DNA of 64,000 nt from Formicarius rufipectus (lineage: Eukaryota; Chordata; Aves; Passeriformes; Formicariidae): NCBI GenBank assembly GCA_013399695.1, contig VXAU01003517.1, forward strand, positions 93,650-157,649. Reading direction: 5' to 3'. The position numbers and the translations under genes are program-made. Position 1 is the first letter of the stretch; every line of letters starts with the position of its first letter. Under the pieces are notes generated by a model that was not told the DNA's origin, made no database searches, and saw only the letters and a list, made by a program, of their open reading frames with translations. Positions 40,001 through 48,887 of the stretch are shown here, piece after piece.

Positions 40001-40389
40001 AAAGTAGCGATCAGGTTAAGTCATTATTCCCTGTTTTTCAAACTTAGCAGAACTTCAGTGTGAAAAGCCAACCATTGCTGGAATTATTAAAAAGGCCAAC
40101 AAGGATTAGGACTGCGTATGAGATGTTTATAACGTTAGTCCTAAACTAGTTACAAGACTTCCTTTTTTTTTTCTTGGCAGTGTTTCTGACAGGCAGTGAT
40201 CGTATTCCAATTCTTGGGATGAAGTGTCTTAAACTGGTCATCCAGCCAACAGGAGGAGGAGAAGATTATCTTCCAGTAGCTCACACTTGCTTTAATCTTC
40301 TTGATCTTCCAAAATACACAGATAAAGAAACCCTAAAATCTAAGTTGATCCAGGCCATAGATCACTACGAAGGTTTCAGTTTAGTATAA
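12816..40389 (+). CDS. HERC4: HERC4, HECT and RCC1-like domain E3 ubiquitin-protein ligase (complete, 24 coding exons)
   Basis: HERC4 is a small-HERC E3 ligase: its HECT domain takes ubiquitin from an E2 onto a catalytic cysteine and passes it to a substrate. Joining 24 exons, all bounded by GT-AG introns, gives one open frame of 3,177 nt, or 1,058 residues, very close to the mammalian length. The first roughly 370 residues form RCC1-like repeats, with recurring motifs such as CWGNASFGQLG, AWGLATDGQLG, SWGQNKYGQLG, GWGRNKFGQLG, FGAGGYGQLG and FGLGGNGQLG. A helical linker follows, and the HECT domain occupies about residues 730-1058. The catalytic Cys is in HTCFNLLD, about residue 1026. The start MLCWGNASFG is the family start and has A at -3. 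The exons (12816-13041 through 40181-40389) are listed separately. Family assignment is by recognised sequence; the exact splice sites are read directly. Confidence 0.97.
15775..15934 (+). CDS. HERC4: HERC4 coding exon 2
   Basis: 160 nt, residues 76-129. Reads EHVGALDAQNIVAVSCGEAH, then AWGLATDGQLG. The acceptor is TATTTTAG. The donor AG|GTTAAAA is weak, with T at +3. Confidence 0.94.
17184..17260 (+). CDS. HERC4: HERC4 coding exon 3
   Basis: 77 nt, residues 129-155, NIKSLSEVQIVQVACGYYHS. The acceptor is CCCAATAG and the donor G|GTAAGCC. This is the RCC1 repeat strand with the typical ACGYYHSLAL motif. Confidence 0.94.
19116..19337 (+). CDS. HERC4: HERC4 coding exon 4
   Basis: 222 nt, residues 155-229. 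Holds two RCC1 repeat cores, SWGQNKYGQLGLG and GWGRNKFGQLGLN, with AAGGAHSFVLTL between them. The acceptor is TCAAACAG and the donor G|GTAGGTG. Confidence 0.95.
20184..20275 (+). CDS. HERC4: HERC4 coding exon 5
   Basis: 92 nt, residues 229-259, DRYVPTLLKSLRSQKVVHIC followed by CGEDHTAALTK. The acceptor is CTGTTCAG and the donor AAG|GTACAA, ending in phase 0. Confidence 0.94.
22701..22831 (+). CDS. HERC4: HERC4 coding exon 6
   Basis: 131 nt, residues 260-303. Reads EGGVFTFGAGGYGQLGHNST, then SHEINPRKVFELMG. The acceptor is TTGTTTAG and the donor AG|GTAAGG. Confidence 0.95.
23823..23983 (+). CDS. HERC4: HERC4 coding exon 7
   Basis: 161 nt, residues 303-357. Reads QHTTAFVPSSGRIYSFGLGG, then NGQLGTGTTSNRKSPFTVKG. 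It closes the RCC1-like propeller. The acceptor is TGCCCTAG and the donor ACAG|GTAAGC. Confidence 0.94.
24338..24420 (+). CDS. HERC4: HERC4 coding exon 8
   Basis: 83 nt, residues 357-384, ADSEECYCVKRIFSGGDQSF. The acceptor is TATTGCAG and the donor CAG|GTAACA. This is the end of the RCC1-like region and the start of the linker. Confidence 0.93.
26490..26614 (+). CDS. HERC4: HERC4 coding exon 9
   Basis: 125 nt, residues 385-426. Contains PPDDFRYPDLLKQIWTVNET and ends FPPGRLPVEIAN. The acceptor is TTATTTAG and the donor AA|GTAAGT. Linker region. Confidence 0.93.
27134..27193 (+). CDS. HERC4: HERC4 coding exon 10
   Basis: 60 nt, residues 426-446, EIDGTFSSAGCLNGSFLAL. Short linker exon. The acceptor is AATTGCAG and the donor AG|GTAAGT. 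Confidence 0.93.
27684..27795 (+). CDS. HERC4: HERC4 coding exon 11
   Basis: 112 nt, residues 446-483. Reads NDDHYKTSTRFSGVDMNAAR, then LLFHKLVQPEHAHISQQ. The acceptor is TTGTGCAG. The donor CAG|GTTTGTG is non-consensus at +3. Confidence 0.93.
28117..28306 (+). CDS. HERC4: HERC4 coding exon 12
   Basis: 190 nt, residues 484-547. Includes VAASLEKNLIPKLTSSLPDV and LPECPLMSDENNFTTLAIPF. The acceptor is GCTGTAG and the donor G|GTAAGA. Confidence 0.95.
29305..29477 (+). CDS. HERC4: HERC4 coding exon 13
   Basis: 173 nt, residues 547-604. Begins ENWWSLLEPPLFLKIVELYK and ends LHTAFRVLEILHR. The acceptor is GTTGACAG and the donor AGA|GTATGT. Confidence 0.94.
30404..30520 (+). CDS. HERC4: HERC4 coding exon 14
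   Basis: 117 nt, residues 605-643. Reads VNERGQVIQYDRFYIHEIQD, then LIDIRNDYANWFQQQVLGM. The acceptor is CTTTAG and the donor ATG|GTAAGT. Phase 0 at both ends. Confidence 0.93.
32711..32734 (+). CDS. HERC4: HERC4 coding exon 15 (24-nt microexon)
   Basis: Eight codons, DVNHGLTE, residues 644-651, between the acceptor GTCATAG and the donor GAG|GTAAGA. The same eight residues are present at this point in the long mammalian HERC4 isoform. It lies deep in a 2.7-kb interval between exons 14 and 16. It is phase 0 on both sides, so skipping it would keep the frame. It is too short for automatic ORF detection. Confidence 0.88.
33239..33337 (+). CDS. HERC4: HERC4 coding exon 16
   Basis: 99 nt, residues 652-684. 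Reads LTEIPVIICTYPFVFDAQAK, then TTLLQTDAIIQMQ. The acceptor is CATTCTAG and the donor CAG|GTAAGA. Phase 0 at both ends. Confidence 0.94.
34446..34613 (+). CDS. HERC4: HERC4 coding exon 17 (HECT start)
   Basis: 168 nt, residues 685-740. Includes MAVDQAHRQNLSSLFLPVFE and RRDNIVGDAVEVLRKTKNVD, entering the HECT N-lobe. The acceptor is TTTTCCAG and the donor AAG|GTACTA. Confidence 0.95.
34727..34870 (+). CDS. HERC4: HERC4 coding exon 18 (HECT N-lobe)
   Basis: 144 nt, residues 741-788. Contains the family signature GVRKEFF inside DAGGVRKEFFLLIMRELLDP. The acceptor is GTTTCAG and the donor AAG|GTAGGG. Confidence 0.96.
35770..35936 (+). CDS. HERC4: HERC4 coding exon 19 (HECT N-lobe)
   Basis: 167 nt, residues 789-844. 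Reads FEDSDLFHLIGVVCGLAIYN and IVDLHFPLALYKKLLNKKPS, typical HECT N-lobe strands. The acceptor is GTTCTTAG and the donor AG|GTAAGC. Confidence 0.95.
36719..36785 (+). CDS. HERC4: HERC4 coding exon 20
   Basis: 67 nt, residues 844-866, MQQLLDYPEDDIEEAFCLNF. The acceptor is TTTTGCAG and the donor ACT|GTAAGT. Confidence 0.94.
36996..37078 (+). CDS. HERC4: HERC4 coding exon 21
   Basis: 83 nt, residues 867-894. Reads ITVENFGTTEIKELVPKGAD, then IPVVKQN. The acceptor is CAAATAG and the donor AG|GTGAGT. Confidence 0.94.
37240..37420 (+). mobile_element. CR1 LINE 3' end (truncated, degraded)
   Basis: Matches the familiar CR1 tail: AGAGAAGCTGTGGCTGCCCC, ATCCCTGGCAAGTGTCCAAG and TTTGGAGCAACCTGGGATAG, then the CCTCTCCAACTCAATCC segment and a decayed ATTCTATG-type end. 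It lies in the HERC4 intron between coding exons 21 and 22. Only about 180 bases of the 3' end remain, as usual for 5'-truncated copies. Confidence 0.85.
38439..38622 (+). CDS. HERC4: HERC4 coding exon 22
   Basis: 184 nt, residues 894-955. Includes QDFVDAYVDYIFNRSVASLY, LFQPSELQAMVIGN and YDWKELEK, the HECT N-lobe small subdomain. The acceptor is TTGTACAG and the donor AAG|GTAAAA. Confidence 0.95.
39175..39277 (+). CDS. HERC4: HERC4 coding exon 23
   Basis: 103 nt, residues 956-990. Reads NTEYKGEYWADHPTIKIFWE, then VFHELPLEKKKQFL, leading to the hinge before the HECT C-lobe. The acceptor is CCTTTTAG and the donor T|GTAAGT. Confidence 0.95.
40181..40389 (+). CDS. HERC4: HERC4 coding exon 24 (terminal; HECT C-lobe with catalytic Cys)
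   Basis: 209 nt including the stop TAA. FLTGSDRIPILGMKCLKLVI is followed by the active-site segment VAHTCFNLLDLPKY, whose Cys (about residue 1026) forms the ubiquitin thioester. The C-terminal tail is HYEGFSLV. The acceptor is CTTGGCAG. Confidence 0.96.
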
Positions 40390-41550
40390 ATTCAGAAATG
40401 AGAGTTCTGTGTAATGTGGGATCATTAAGTTTTCGTGTCTTTCTTGTGATGGTAAATTCAGTGGATTACATGATGCAGTTGATAATATAACTGGTTATTT
40501 GCAAAACTGTTCAGTGGTACGGATATTCTTGGGAACCAAAAAGCATTTCCAAAACTGAGGAACTGTCTTAATACATACCTTCTTGTACAAAGCCATGTGG
40601 ATTTTGCCATCTTGAAATAAAAATGAGAGTATTATGGGAGTCAAGTTTCACTAACGTGAGTTAACATTTCACCTTATGCAAGCAATTAGGCGTGTGAGTG
40701 CATGGGAGACTTGCTTCAGTTTTTCAGATCACTAGTTAAGAACATTTAACTTCTTTCCCTGATAAATTCACTTGGTAACTTTTCATTTTGTAAATAATAA
40801 ATTTTTGTGATAAAATAGTTATGTTCCAATAGCAGTATGGTTTCTATTGCTTGTAATTGAATATGAGCTTCTTTTATGGCTTTTAACAAAAAAAGTGACT
40901 ACTCTGATTTCTGAAGATATATATTTTTCTGGTTTGTTTTAAGAACCTTAATAATGAAAGTGATTGTTTAAGAGACATTCATCTTCACAATGTACAATCC
41001 ATGAAGCAGTCACTTAGTGCCGATACAAAGCTGCATACAATGGCATCTTTAATATGTGGATGGACAAGCTGACTTAATACACTGTTTTATTTTTAAGGAC
41101 TGATTCTGTAATTAAGTGGACACAATTATAGAAGAGGTTAATTTATCTTTTGCAACCTCTGCAGTCATGTGTCAAGAATACAGCTTAAAAGAAAAAGATG
41201 CACCAGCCAATTGATGCTGTCAAGAGGTTAAACATTTATTTTTAAATGCTGAAAGCGTAGTTTATGGTTTCTAATAGAATTTTCACTTTTTTCCAGATAA
41301 ATGCATTTGAAATAACCTTTAACACCCCTCTCCCCTTTTCTTAAGATTTTATTTTTAGTATAATTGCCCTGAGACGATTGTGCTTAGCTGGACACTTTTG
41401 GATTTGACTTTCCCTTCTCTGGTTAAATTCCAGATTTTGTGGTGTTAATGCACATGTGACTTGCAGCTGTGAAACAAATATTTATTTTTTTTAGATTTTT
41501 AAATGCAGTGAAAAAATTCAAGCTATAATAAAAGACTTGAATGAAAACCT
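40390..41550 (+). other. HERC4: HERC4 3' UTR (extent inferred)
   Basis: It follows the TAA stop. Three AATAAA signals on the plus strand are candidates: 40,616-40,621, 40,796-40,801 and 41,527-41,532. The last is followed by a T/G-rich stretch (TTTGTTGGTTGATGTG) suited to cleavage. Which one is used cannot be read from sequence. Confidence 0.5.
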
Positions 41551-44500
41551 TTGTTGGTTGATGTGTACAGATGCTTGCAGCATGCATATTTCTTCAAGTG
41601 GAGGGCAACTTTTGCATACTTTACATTGAGAGTACAGGTAGGGTACCAAGATTTCATTTGAAAAACAGGGAAATCTAGTTCTTGTATTGTTGTATAAGAT
41701 GCAGTTTCTGACAGTATATGTAGATACGATACAAAACAGGTCAGTGCAGTTAAAATCACTCTTTTTCCTTACCACTGATTTTACAGCTTTCTCAGGAAAT
41801 GTAACCTCTTGGTGATTTCTTGTATGCAGCCCATATTCCTTTTCCAGCATTTGTTACCTGGCTTGGAAATTCTCTCTTGTGTTTTAAACACGAAACCAAC
41901 ACGTATGAAAGCAGCTTAATCTTACTGTGCATGGAGGAAGGAAAAGAAGAAAAGGAAAAAAAAAAAAAGTATTTTTCAGTCATTTACCAGGTAATACTAA
42001 AACACCACTTTTAAATTATGAAGCATGAAGATTGCAAAGGCAAATACCCCCAAATTCAGAAGTGGCTAATGTGAAGCTGTCTTTTCTTTTTTTTCCCTTG
42101 TATGTTATTGCATATCCGTGTGCAGTTGTTTTTTTTCTGTGGGAGGCTTCATTTGGTATACATAGTTGGTGTCCACTGAATAGCAGGGATTTTTATGCTC
42201 AGTTGTGAAGGTCCAAGTCTGATTTAGTGTGTATCATCTAAATTCGTTTCTTACTCTCTCGGTGCATTAGTGCAATATGAGTAAATGTTGAGAGGTTGGG
42301 GGCCCTTGAATGGTTGGTTAAACATCACCTTAAGAACCCACTGGCAGAGCAGGGTTAGAGTCACTTTCTTCAGGACCGCATTCACCTGATAATTCTTTCT
42401 GCAGTTTTGGTCTTGGTTTTACACACTTGTGCAAGAAATGGAGTTGAGTCCTACAATATTAAATGATCCCGATTATCTTACAGGTGTTAGTTCATTCTGT
42501 GCAGGGAGGCAGGTGCCCAGTCACAGCACATTGTCTACATAACAAGATAAAGGACATGTGTGTAGTACTAGAACAATTAATAGTCATTGTATTACTTCTG
42601 TCAAGCAGTTCAAGACTTTCTGCAATGCTTCTGTTGCCCGTAGTTCATTTAACACTCATAATAGCCCTGTGGAGGAAATCTGCTGAAGCTGAAAAGTTAG
42701 GTTTCCTCAGCCTGGCAGAAGGTAGGCAGCAAGAGCTGCTTTCTCTTGCTTGGATTAAATATCATTTTGCATACAATATTTGATGCTTTGCATCATGTAA
42801 GGGGAAAAAACCCACAACCTTCTATGCTGAGCTAAATAACCATGATGTTAATGAAGACAGCGTAGAGCCTTCTCTTCAAATCTTCAGTTAACCAGGAAAG
42901 CTTGTGTACCACTTTTTAAAAGGATAATGCAAGCAACTGGGGAATGGTAGTAGTTTGGGCTGCAGTGGGAGCATGCTACAATAATTAGAATGTTTTAAAT
43001 AAAGTATTTTTATTTGATACCAGATTAGCATTTGATAAAGATTCAGCATTATCACTGTAGGAGACCAGTTGCATGTCAAACTTGTATCCATCTCTACCAT
43101 GGGTACTGAAGAAGAGTTACTGCTGTAGCAGTGCAGCCATGGACTGAATTTATTGCATGTCATGTTAATACAGGGATGAGGACTGAATTTCCATGGCAGA
43201 ACTACACACGTTACTTGAACTATACAGGTACAGCAGATGTTTGGCCCTTGTTTTCCAGGGCAAAACTAAGAATGCAGTGTAGAACTACTAAAGCAGTGAA
43301 CCCTCCTTAAGCTCAATGACTCGTCTGCTTTGGTGCTTTATGGGAGTTACTATTAATGAGGTTGTTACTAATCATGGAGCATGAAGCCATGATATTCCCT
43401 TTAAGAATGGTCATAAGCTACTTTAAAAAAGATTTTAATTCATTGCATCTCTCTGTGCCATAATAAACTTGATTTATCAGTAGTCAAGCATAATGTAATC
43501 AAATATAAACTACTGTAAGAGAGAGCTCTTTAAAAGCACATGAGGCTCTGCAGATAAATACAGATAACAGCTTCTAATAATACAGTTTTCAGCATGGTAG
43601 ACTGGTGTAAAGTGAGACCTCAAGAATGGCTGTGTTGGCTTTCCATGTGCAACCAGAACTGTGTACTTGCATGTACTGTGGACAACTGCCTTACGCAGTT
43701 ATTGAAGGGGAGAAAAAAAGGGGAAGAATAAGATGTTTGTTTTCCCTGGTAAGTGACAGGTTCCCATTGCTTATCAAGTGGGTTTCCTAATTGCTAGGTC
43801 ACAGTGGGGTTTGAGTGGACTAATCAACTTGCTGTTTTGGTCTTTCAGCTTGCTGTTCTTGTTTGTGTGTCTTGTAATGACTTCAAAAACCCTACCTAGA
43901 CCTTGAAAGGTATGGAGCATCTTCTGTCACTTGCCGTGGCCAGATTTGAAACTGCACCTTAGAGCCCCAGGAAATCCCCTTGACCTGGTGCACACCTAAT
44001 CAACAAGACACCACCACCATCCATCTTTTCTGTAGGGTTGAGTTCCCTGACCATGTGACTGTGTCCTTTTATTTTCTTGGGGAAGGAAGCCTGTTCATAC
44101 CTGTACACATTATTTTGCTCTGTGCTACCTGTTACACTAACTTTCTTTGTGAAAGTATCCTAAAACTTTCCAACTGCAAACCTTTGCCTGCCCATTTCTG
44201 CACTGGTGTAGGTCTGGTGTTTGAGAAAGATGTTTTCTTTTCTGACCACGAGACAGCTTGGGATGGGATAAAGGCACCCAAACCCAACTGGCAATAAGCT
44301 GGGCACCCTAGAACTGTGCAAAAGTACTGTATGTACAGACCTACTGGCTTTTTATTGCCTGTGAACTGAGTTCCTACAAATCCCCTGAAGCTGATCTTTA
44401 TTGATCTTTCATGAAACAACAAAAGAATGTGTTGCAGATACCAGGAGTGTCCTCAAAGCCCCCTGGCATGAACTAGGGCAGCAGTCAGCATTATTTTTTT

Positions 44501-44924
44501 TCTCTAACTAAAGGCACATACATCAGTTTCAGATTGTTGGGAAATTGAGGTGTAGGAATTACTAATTTCAGCATAGTTTGTGGGAATCTTGGTCTCCCCA
44601 AGGCTTCAGGCTGGTCTTGCATATCCAGAGCTGTGTGACTCTTTCACGGTGCAGTGAATGTCTGCTGGCATCTACTGCTTCCCCCCATGTGCCTGATTAC
44701 ATGAGGAAACGAAAGATTAATGAAGACTTCAAGGTGAGTAGAGTGCAAAAGTCTAGTTTCCTTCCCTTTTTTAACCAATACAGCAGCTTGTCCATTAGAA
44801 GGAATAGAGCTGGCAGACTGTAGATAAAAACCACTTTCCTGTGGAAGTTTTACTTGTACCTTTGAAAAGTTTTGAAGGTGAAACTAATTTAATTGTGGCT
44901 TAATTCTGCACAGAGGCTCTGTGT

Positions 44925-45700
44925 GTGCACCTGCTCGCTGAAGCAGCGCTTGGGTTCTCTGGGAGCTGCATGGAGCATCTGAACCCGCCCGCGGCTGTCT
45001 GCTTGCAAGGTACCATTAGTGCACCCCGAGGGGCCAGGGTTAGGATGAGATAGAGGGAGAGAGTCGCTGAGGAGATGCGGGATCAGCCCTGTCTTCAGAT
45101 GAGGGAGCACTTGGAATAGGCCTGTGGCAGCTTGGCGGGGTTCTCTGGCCCGCAGGTGTGTTGATGCAGAGCACAGGCTCTGCAGAGGATTAGGGATTTC
45201 TGTCAGCGCCCTGCAGTGAGTGCTCGGAGAGTTTCAGGGTTTGGGGCAAGAGGGTGGTGATGGCCCACTGGGACCGAGGCCGATGCTCTGCAGTGTTCAG
45301 CGTTCCTGGCGCAGTTGGTGCCTGGAGCCCAGTGCAGGGATGCGGAGCAGCTTCTGGAGAGCAGCTGCAGAGAAACAGGAGGCCTCGGAGGGCAGCTGGG
45401 CAAAGGGAAGGGGGCTGCGGTGGGCTCGGCGGGTTGGCTTGTGCTGCACCGTAAGCCCGGCCGGGAGATGCCGCATTCCCTGCAGGAGGAGCCCCGCGAG
45501 TGGGGCTGCGGGGAGCGCGGGGGCTCGGGTGGGAGTTGTGTTTGTTTGTGGCTTCCAAGAACTCCTAGGAGTACCTAAAACCTGTAAGTTAATTTGAGGT
45601 TTGTGTGCGCTCACTTTGTCAGCGGCGCCGTCACAGTTGCAGGGGCTGCTTGGGGAGGGCCTGAGCTCTGCGGGGCTTGCAGGGAAGCAATCTCTCTTGC
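44925..45700. promoter_or_regulatory. Orphan CpG-rich patch between the convergent genes
   Basis: Dense CpG, roughly forty dinucleotides by eye in under 800 bases, in the middle of AT-rich spacer. It is about 4.5 kb beyond the HERC4 stop and 2.9 kb beyond the SIRT1 stop. Overlapping open frames on both strands (the longest on the minus strand, 45,297-45,803) are low-complexity by-products of composition. A promoter for a noncoding transcript is possible but not shown. Confidence 0.4.
45502..45533 (+). other. G-quadruplex motif
   Basis: Five tracts of three or more G, at 45,502, 45,510, 45,519, 45,527 and 45,531, separated by loops of 4, 5, 3 and 1 bases. This satisfies the G3+N1-7 rule. Confidence 0.7.
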
Positions 45701-46579
45701 TCTGTGAGAGTAAGAACAATCCTCTGGTCATAGGGCACCCAGGTTTGTGTGTCTGAAGAAACTTCAAGAGCTGTGGTCCTCTGCCCACTTCCACCATCTC
45801 CAAGGCAGGTTGAATAGTTACTGAAGGTGTGCCTTGCTAGGGTTTGCTTGGGTTGTTGTGGAAAAGGTTTAAAAGGGTTTTATTCTCCAGTCACCTTTTA
45901 GAGAAGTGTGTTATGCAAACAAATGCAACTGCTTTTCAGTTTGGCTATTCTGGTTTGGTATTTAAGCACAGATACTGAACTTGAGGTACTTGTGTCTTCC
46001 TTTTCTCAAACTTTTCAGTTTGATTCTGAATGCTGGTTTTGTTAGAAATTTGTACTGATACAGCCCCTCTTAACTGCATGTTTTCCAGTCCTTTGCTGTC
46101 TCATGCATTTAAAAATATTACGTATTTTCCATAACCAAAAACACTAATTCAAATATACCAGATTCAATGCAGACCCATAGACAATATATGGTCATTCAGA
46201 AATAATTATGACAGGACTTTTAAATACGGACTTCTTTTCCACTTGAAATACTTTTGCAAGGTCATTATCGTGTCTAATGTATGAAAATAGGCTGGAAGGG
46301 AACTAGGAAGTGATGTAGTAAACAGATGTTTGCACTTTCCCTTTTTTCAGTGCATCTGTTAAATACTAAGGGTTAAGATGCTTTCCTAGGGTAGTAATGC
46401 AAATTACGAGAAAAATAAGTTATCTACTGAGATTGTACAAATTACAATTGGACCTGAACGTGCTCTTCCATGCTTCCAAGCAAATTTCATGTAAGGTGCT
46501 GAGTACTTAGATAACAAAAAGCTGTGACAGCAAATGTTTCCTCATTCCCAGCATTTGCCTTATTATTGTGTATTCACTT

Positions 46580-46648
46580 AGGAGTTGGGCTCAATGATCT
46601 TTGTGGGGCCCCTTCCAATTCATAATATTCTGATTCTTGTGATTACAG
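46580..46648 (+). mobile_element. CR1 LINE 3' terminal fragment
   Basis: GAGTTGGGCTCAATGATCTT, then the CCCCTTCCAATTCATAATATTCTGATTC part, match the last about 70 bases of CR1 elements. It sits in the spacer, 200-270 bases beyond the inferred SIRT1 3' end. Confidence 0.75.
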
Positions 46649-46849
46649 TTCCTCTACTGTTCAAATAATATTCGCAAAGACACATGAAAGAACAAAATGC
46701 AGAACTTCATTATGACTTTTTTTTTGCCCACAGGGCAGATGGGAAAAAAACCTCAATTTCCTATGTAATGCCTTCCATTAGCTAGGATTGAACCTAGACT
46801 TTATAGGGCATCTCTGCTTTTAAGGTATAACAAGAAATGAACAGAAACC

Positions 46850-48564
46850 AGAAATCAAATGACAGTTTTAATAGACTTTAGAACAGAGTGTACAAGTATA
46901 AAACACTGGTTTTGTATTTCCAAAAGTTGCAGGAAGATAGCCAGTCATTTTAAACAGTCTTCTACAAAACATATGCCAGTAGATTACATAAAAGACACTA
47001 TATACAATATAAAAGAGCAGAAAACAATCCTCACTGTAAAAATAATTTAAAACAAAGTATTTCAATTTAAAATATCTCCTATAGCACAAACTAATACATT
47101 GTGACATGCAAGTGAAAACTAAACATATTGCATTCTTTAGTGTAGCCAAATAAGAGCTGTATTAAATTTGGACAATGAGACAACATGCCAGCATTTCCCG
47201 ATGAATACAGGAGGCTGTTCTTAAATATTTATTAACTGATGTATCTTATGTTCCAAGAACAGCTACTATACATCTTCCAAAATGTAATAAATATTAAAGC
47301 AAAGTATATGAATAATCTACATTGTAGAGTTCATTTGGGCCGATGTTGAAAAAGTGGTTTGTAGAAAAATGCTGTTTCATTTACTACTGCACTGTGCAAT
47401 TTTACAAAATAGTTCTAAAGGCTTGGAAACAATCTGCACTTGAACATTTGCAACATCCAGTTTTAAGGCAGCCTAGCACTTGAGACATCAGAATGGGAGA
47501 AGCCACTTTGCTTTTCATATGCCAGGTGGAGCTAAAGCAGCTGGGAGATGACTTCCCAGCCTGAAGCACGACCTCAAACCAGCTGGTTGTGGAGGCTCTC
47601 GGTATTTGAGTCAGTTTCTCCTAGTTTTGTTGCATCAATAAGTACAAAGGGAGAGCTTAATTTTTCGCGCCTTCTCACATGCTGGTAGAAACATTATTCT
47701 GCACTCTGCTTCCACATTAGAGCCTTGGCAATTTATCAAATGCTATTTATAATGCAAGCTGCACTAGCTGTGACTGCTGTATACAGTGTGAGACTCCTGC
47801 TGTGGGGATCCTCTTTGTTTAAATGCCAGATTCTAATTGCTAAGGAGCCAATGTCAGCATCACTTCATATCCACAGGAAGTATTAAATTCAGCAACCTAA
47901 GCATTTTCATAGCACTTCTCGATCTGTCTAAAAAACATTGGATTCCTCAAGTACTCCCTGTCTTGTTTCCATTTCACTATCTGCTCGCATTTAAGTAGGT
48001 CTCAAACATACAAAGTAACTGTTAAAGCAAAAAAAAAAAAAAAAAATTAGCTGCCACAGTAGGTCCTAGAAAATGCCAGTGTTTAATGACAGACTAGGCG
48101 TGAATGAAAGGTTTAGCAGAAGCATAAGGTGGTTTTAAATAAATCAAAGTGTTACAAAGCAAGAGGTGTGAAAATACCATTCTTTGGTCTAAATTAGCTG
48201 TTCCCTTTATATTAGTTTAACATTCCAATGGCTTTTTCAAAACTGTTTAAAAATAATATAAGCTGAAATTTATTAAGCAAAAATATGTATTATATACATG
48301 GATGCCTGATCAGATGAACTTAAAAGTGAACAGTGACAGTTTAGATAATCCTAGTACCTTAAAAAAAAGATGTTAGTGTTGAGTGCGCAGTAATAGATTT
48401 TTATTGAAAAAGGTAAAAAACTAAGCATGAAAATCTGTTTTAGTTATTTATAAACACTACATCCTTATGGTTTCCTTGCTCTAAATTCAGACGTAAACAT
48501 TCATTCTGACATGCCAAAGCTCCTAATGCTGGTGGAAAGTTCCTGTAACCAGTCAAGGATCACT
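46850..48564 (-). other. SIRT1: SIRT1 3' UTR (extent inferred)
   Basis: It runs from the stop codon toward lower coordinates. Minus-strand poly(A) signals include AATAAA at 48,400-48,405, 48,269-48,274 and 47,228-47,233, and ATTAAA at 46,867-46,872. The last is followed by a T/TG-rich run and gives a UTR of about 1.7 kb, similar to mammals. Which site is used is inferred. Confidence 0.55.
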
Positions 48565-48887
48565 TTACAATGCGTTGCTTGGATGTTCAGTCCCTGCAGC
48601 TTCACTTGTATACACTGGTTCATCAGCTGCCGATCCGTCTTGCTCAGCTCCATCCTCCCCAAATCCAGGTTCCTCTTCCCTGTTGGGAGCATCCTCATCC
48701 TCTATGCCATTGTAAAACTCTTCGATCTCACTCTCGTCCTCCACATCCAAGCTCTGACTGTGGCAGGAGCCGCTCTCGCTGCTGCTCCCGCAAGAGCTGG
48801 AAGATATGATGTCGTCTTCAGAATCTGAGTAAACCTCAGCACCGTGGAAAATATAGCGATTGGGTGCTAGAAACAGATACTGAGTAC
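48565..48887 (-). CDS. SIRT1: SIRT1 exon 9 (terminal coding part)
   Basis: 323 nt including TAA. TQYLFLAPNRYIFHGAEVYS, a Ser-rich stretch, then the acidic VEDESEIEEFYNGIEDEDAP and the end EHPSNAL. The acceptor is TCTGTTTCAG. Confidence 0.95.

Larger units (their letters stand above)
41551..46849. other. Convergent intergenic spacer between HERC4 and SIRT1
   Basis: It lies between the two inferred 3' ends. It holds a CpG-rich patch (about 44,925-45,700), a CR1 relic (46,580-46,648) and an exon-like segment (44,533-44,733). No protein family was recognised in any frame. Confidence 0.6.

Noticed and set aside
45297..45803. 168-codon minus-strand frame, plus overlapping frames on both strands
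   Set aside because: It lies in the CpG-rich patch, where stop codons are rare in every frame. The product is low-complexity Pro/Ala/Ser with no recognisable domain.
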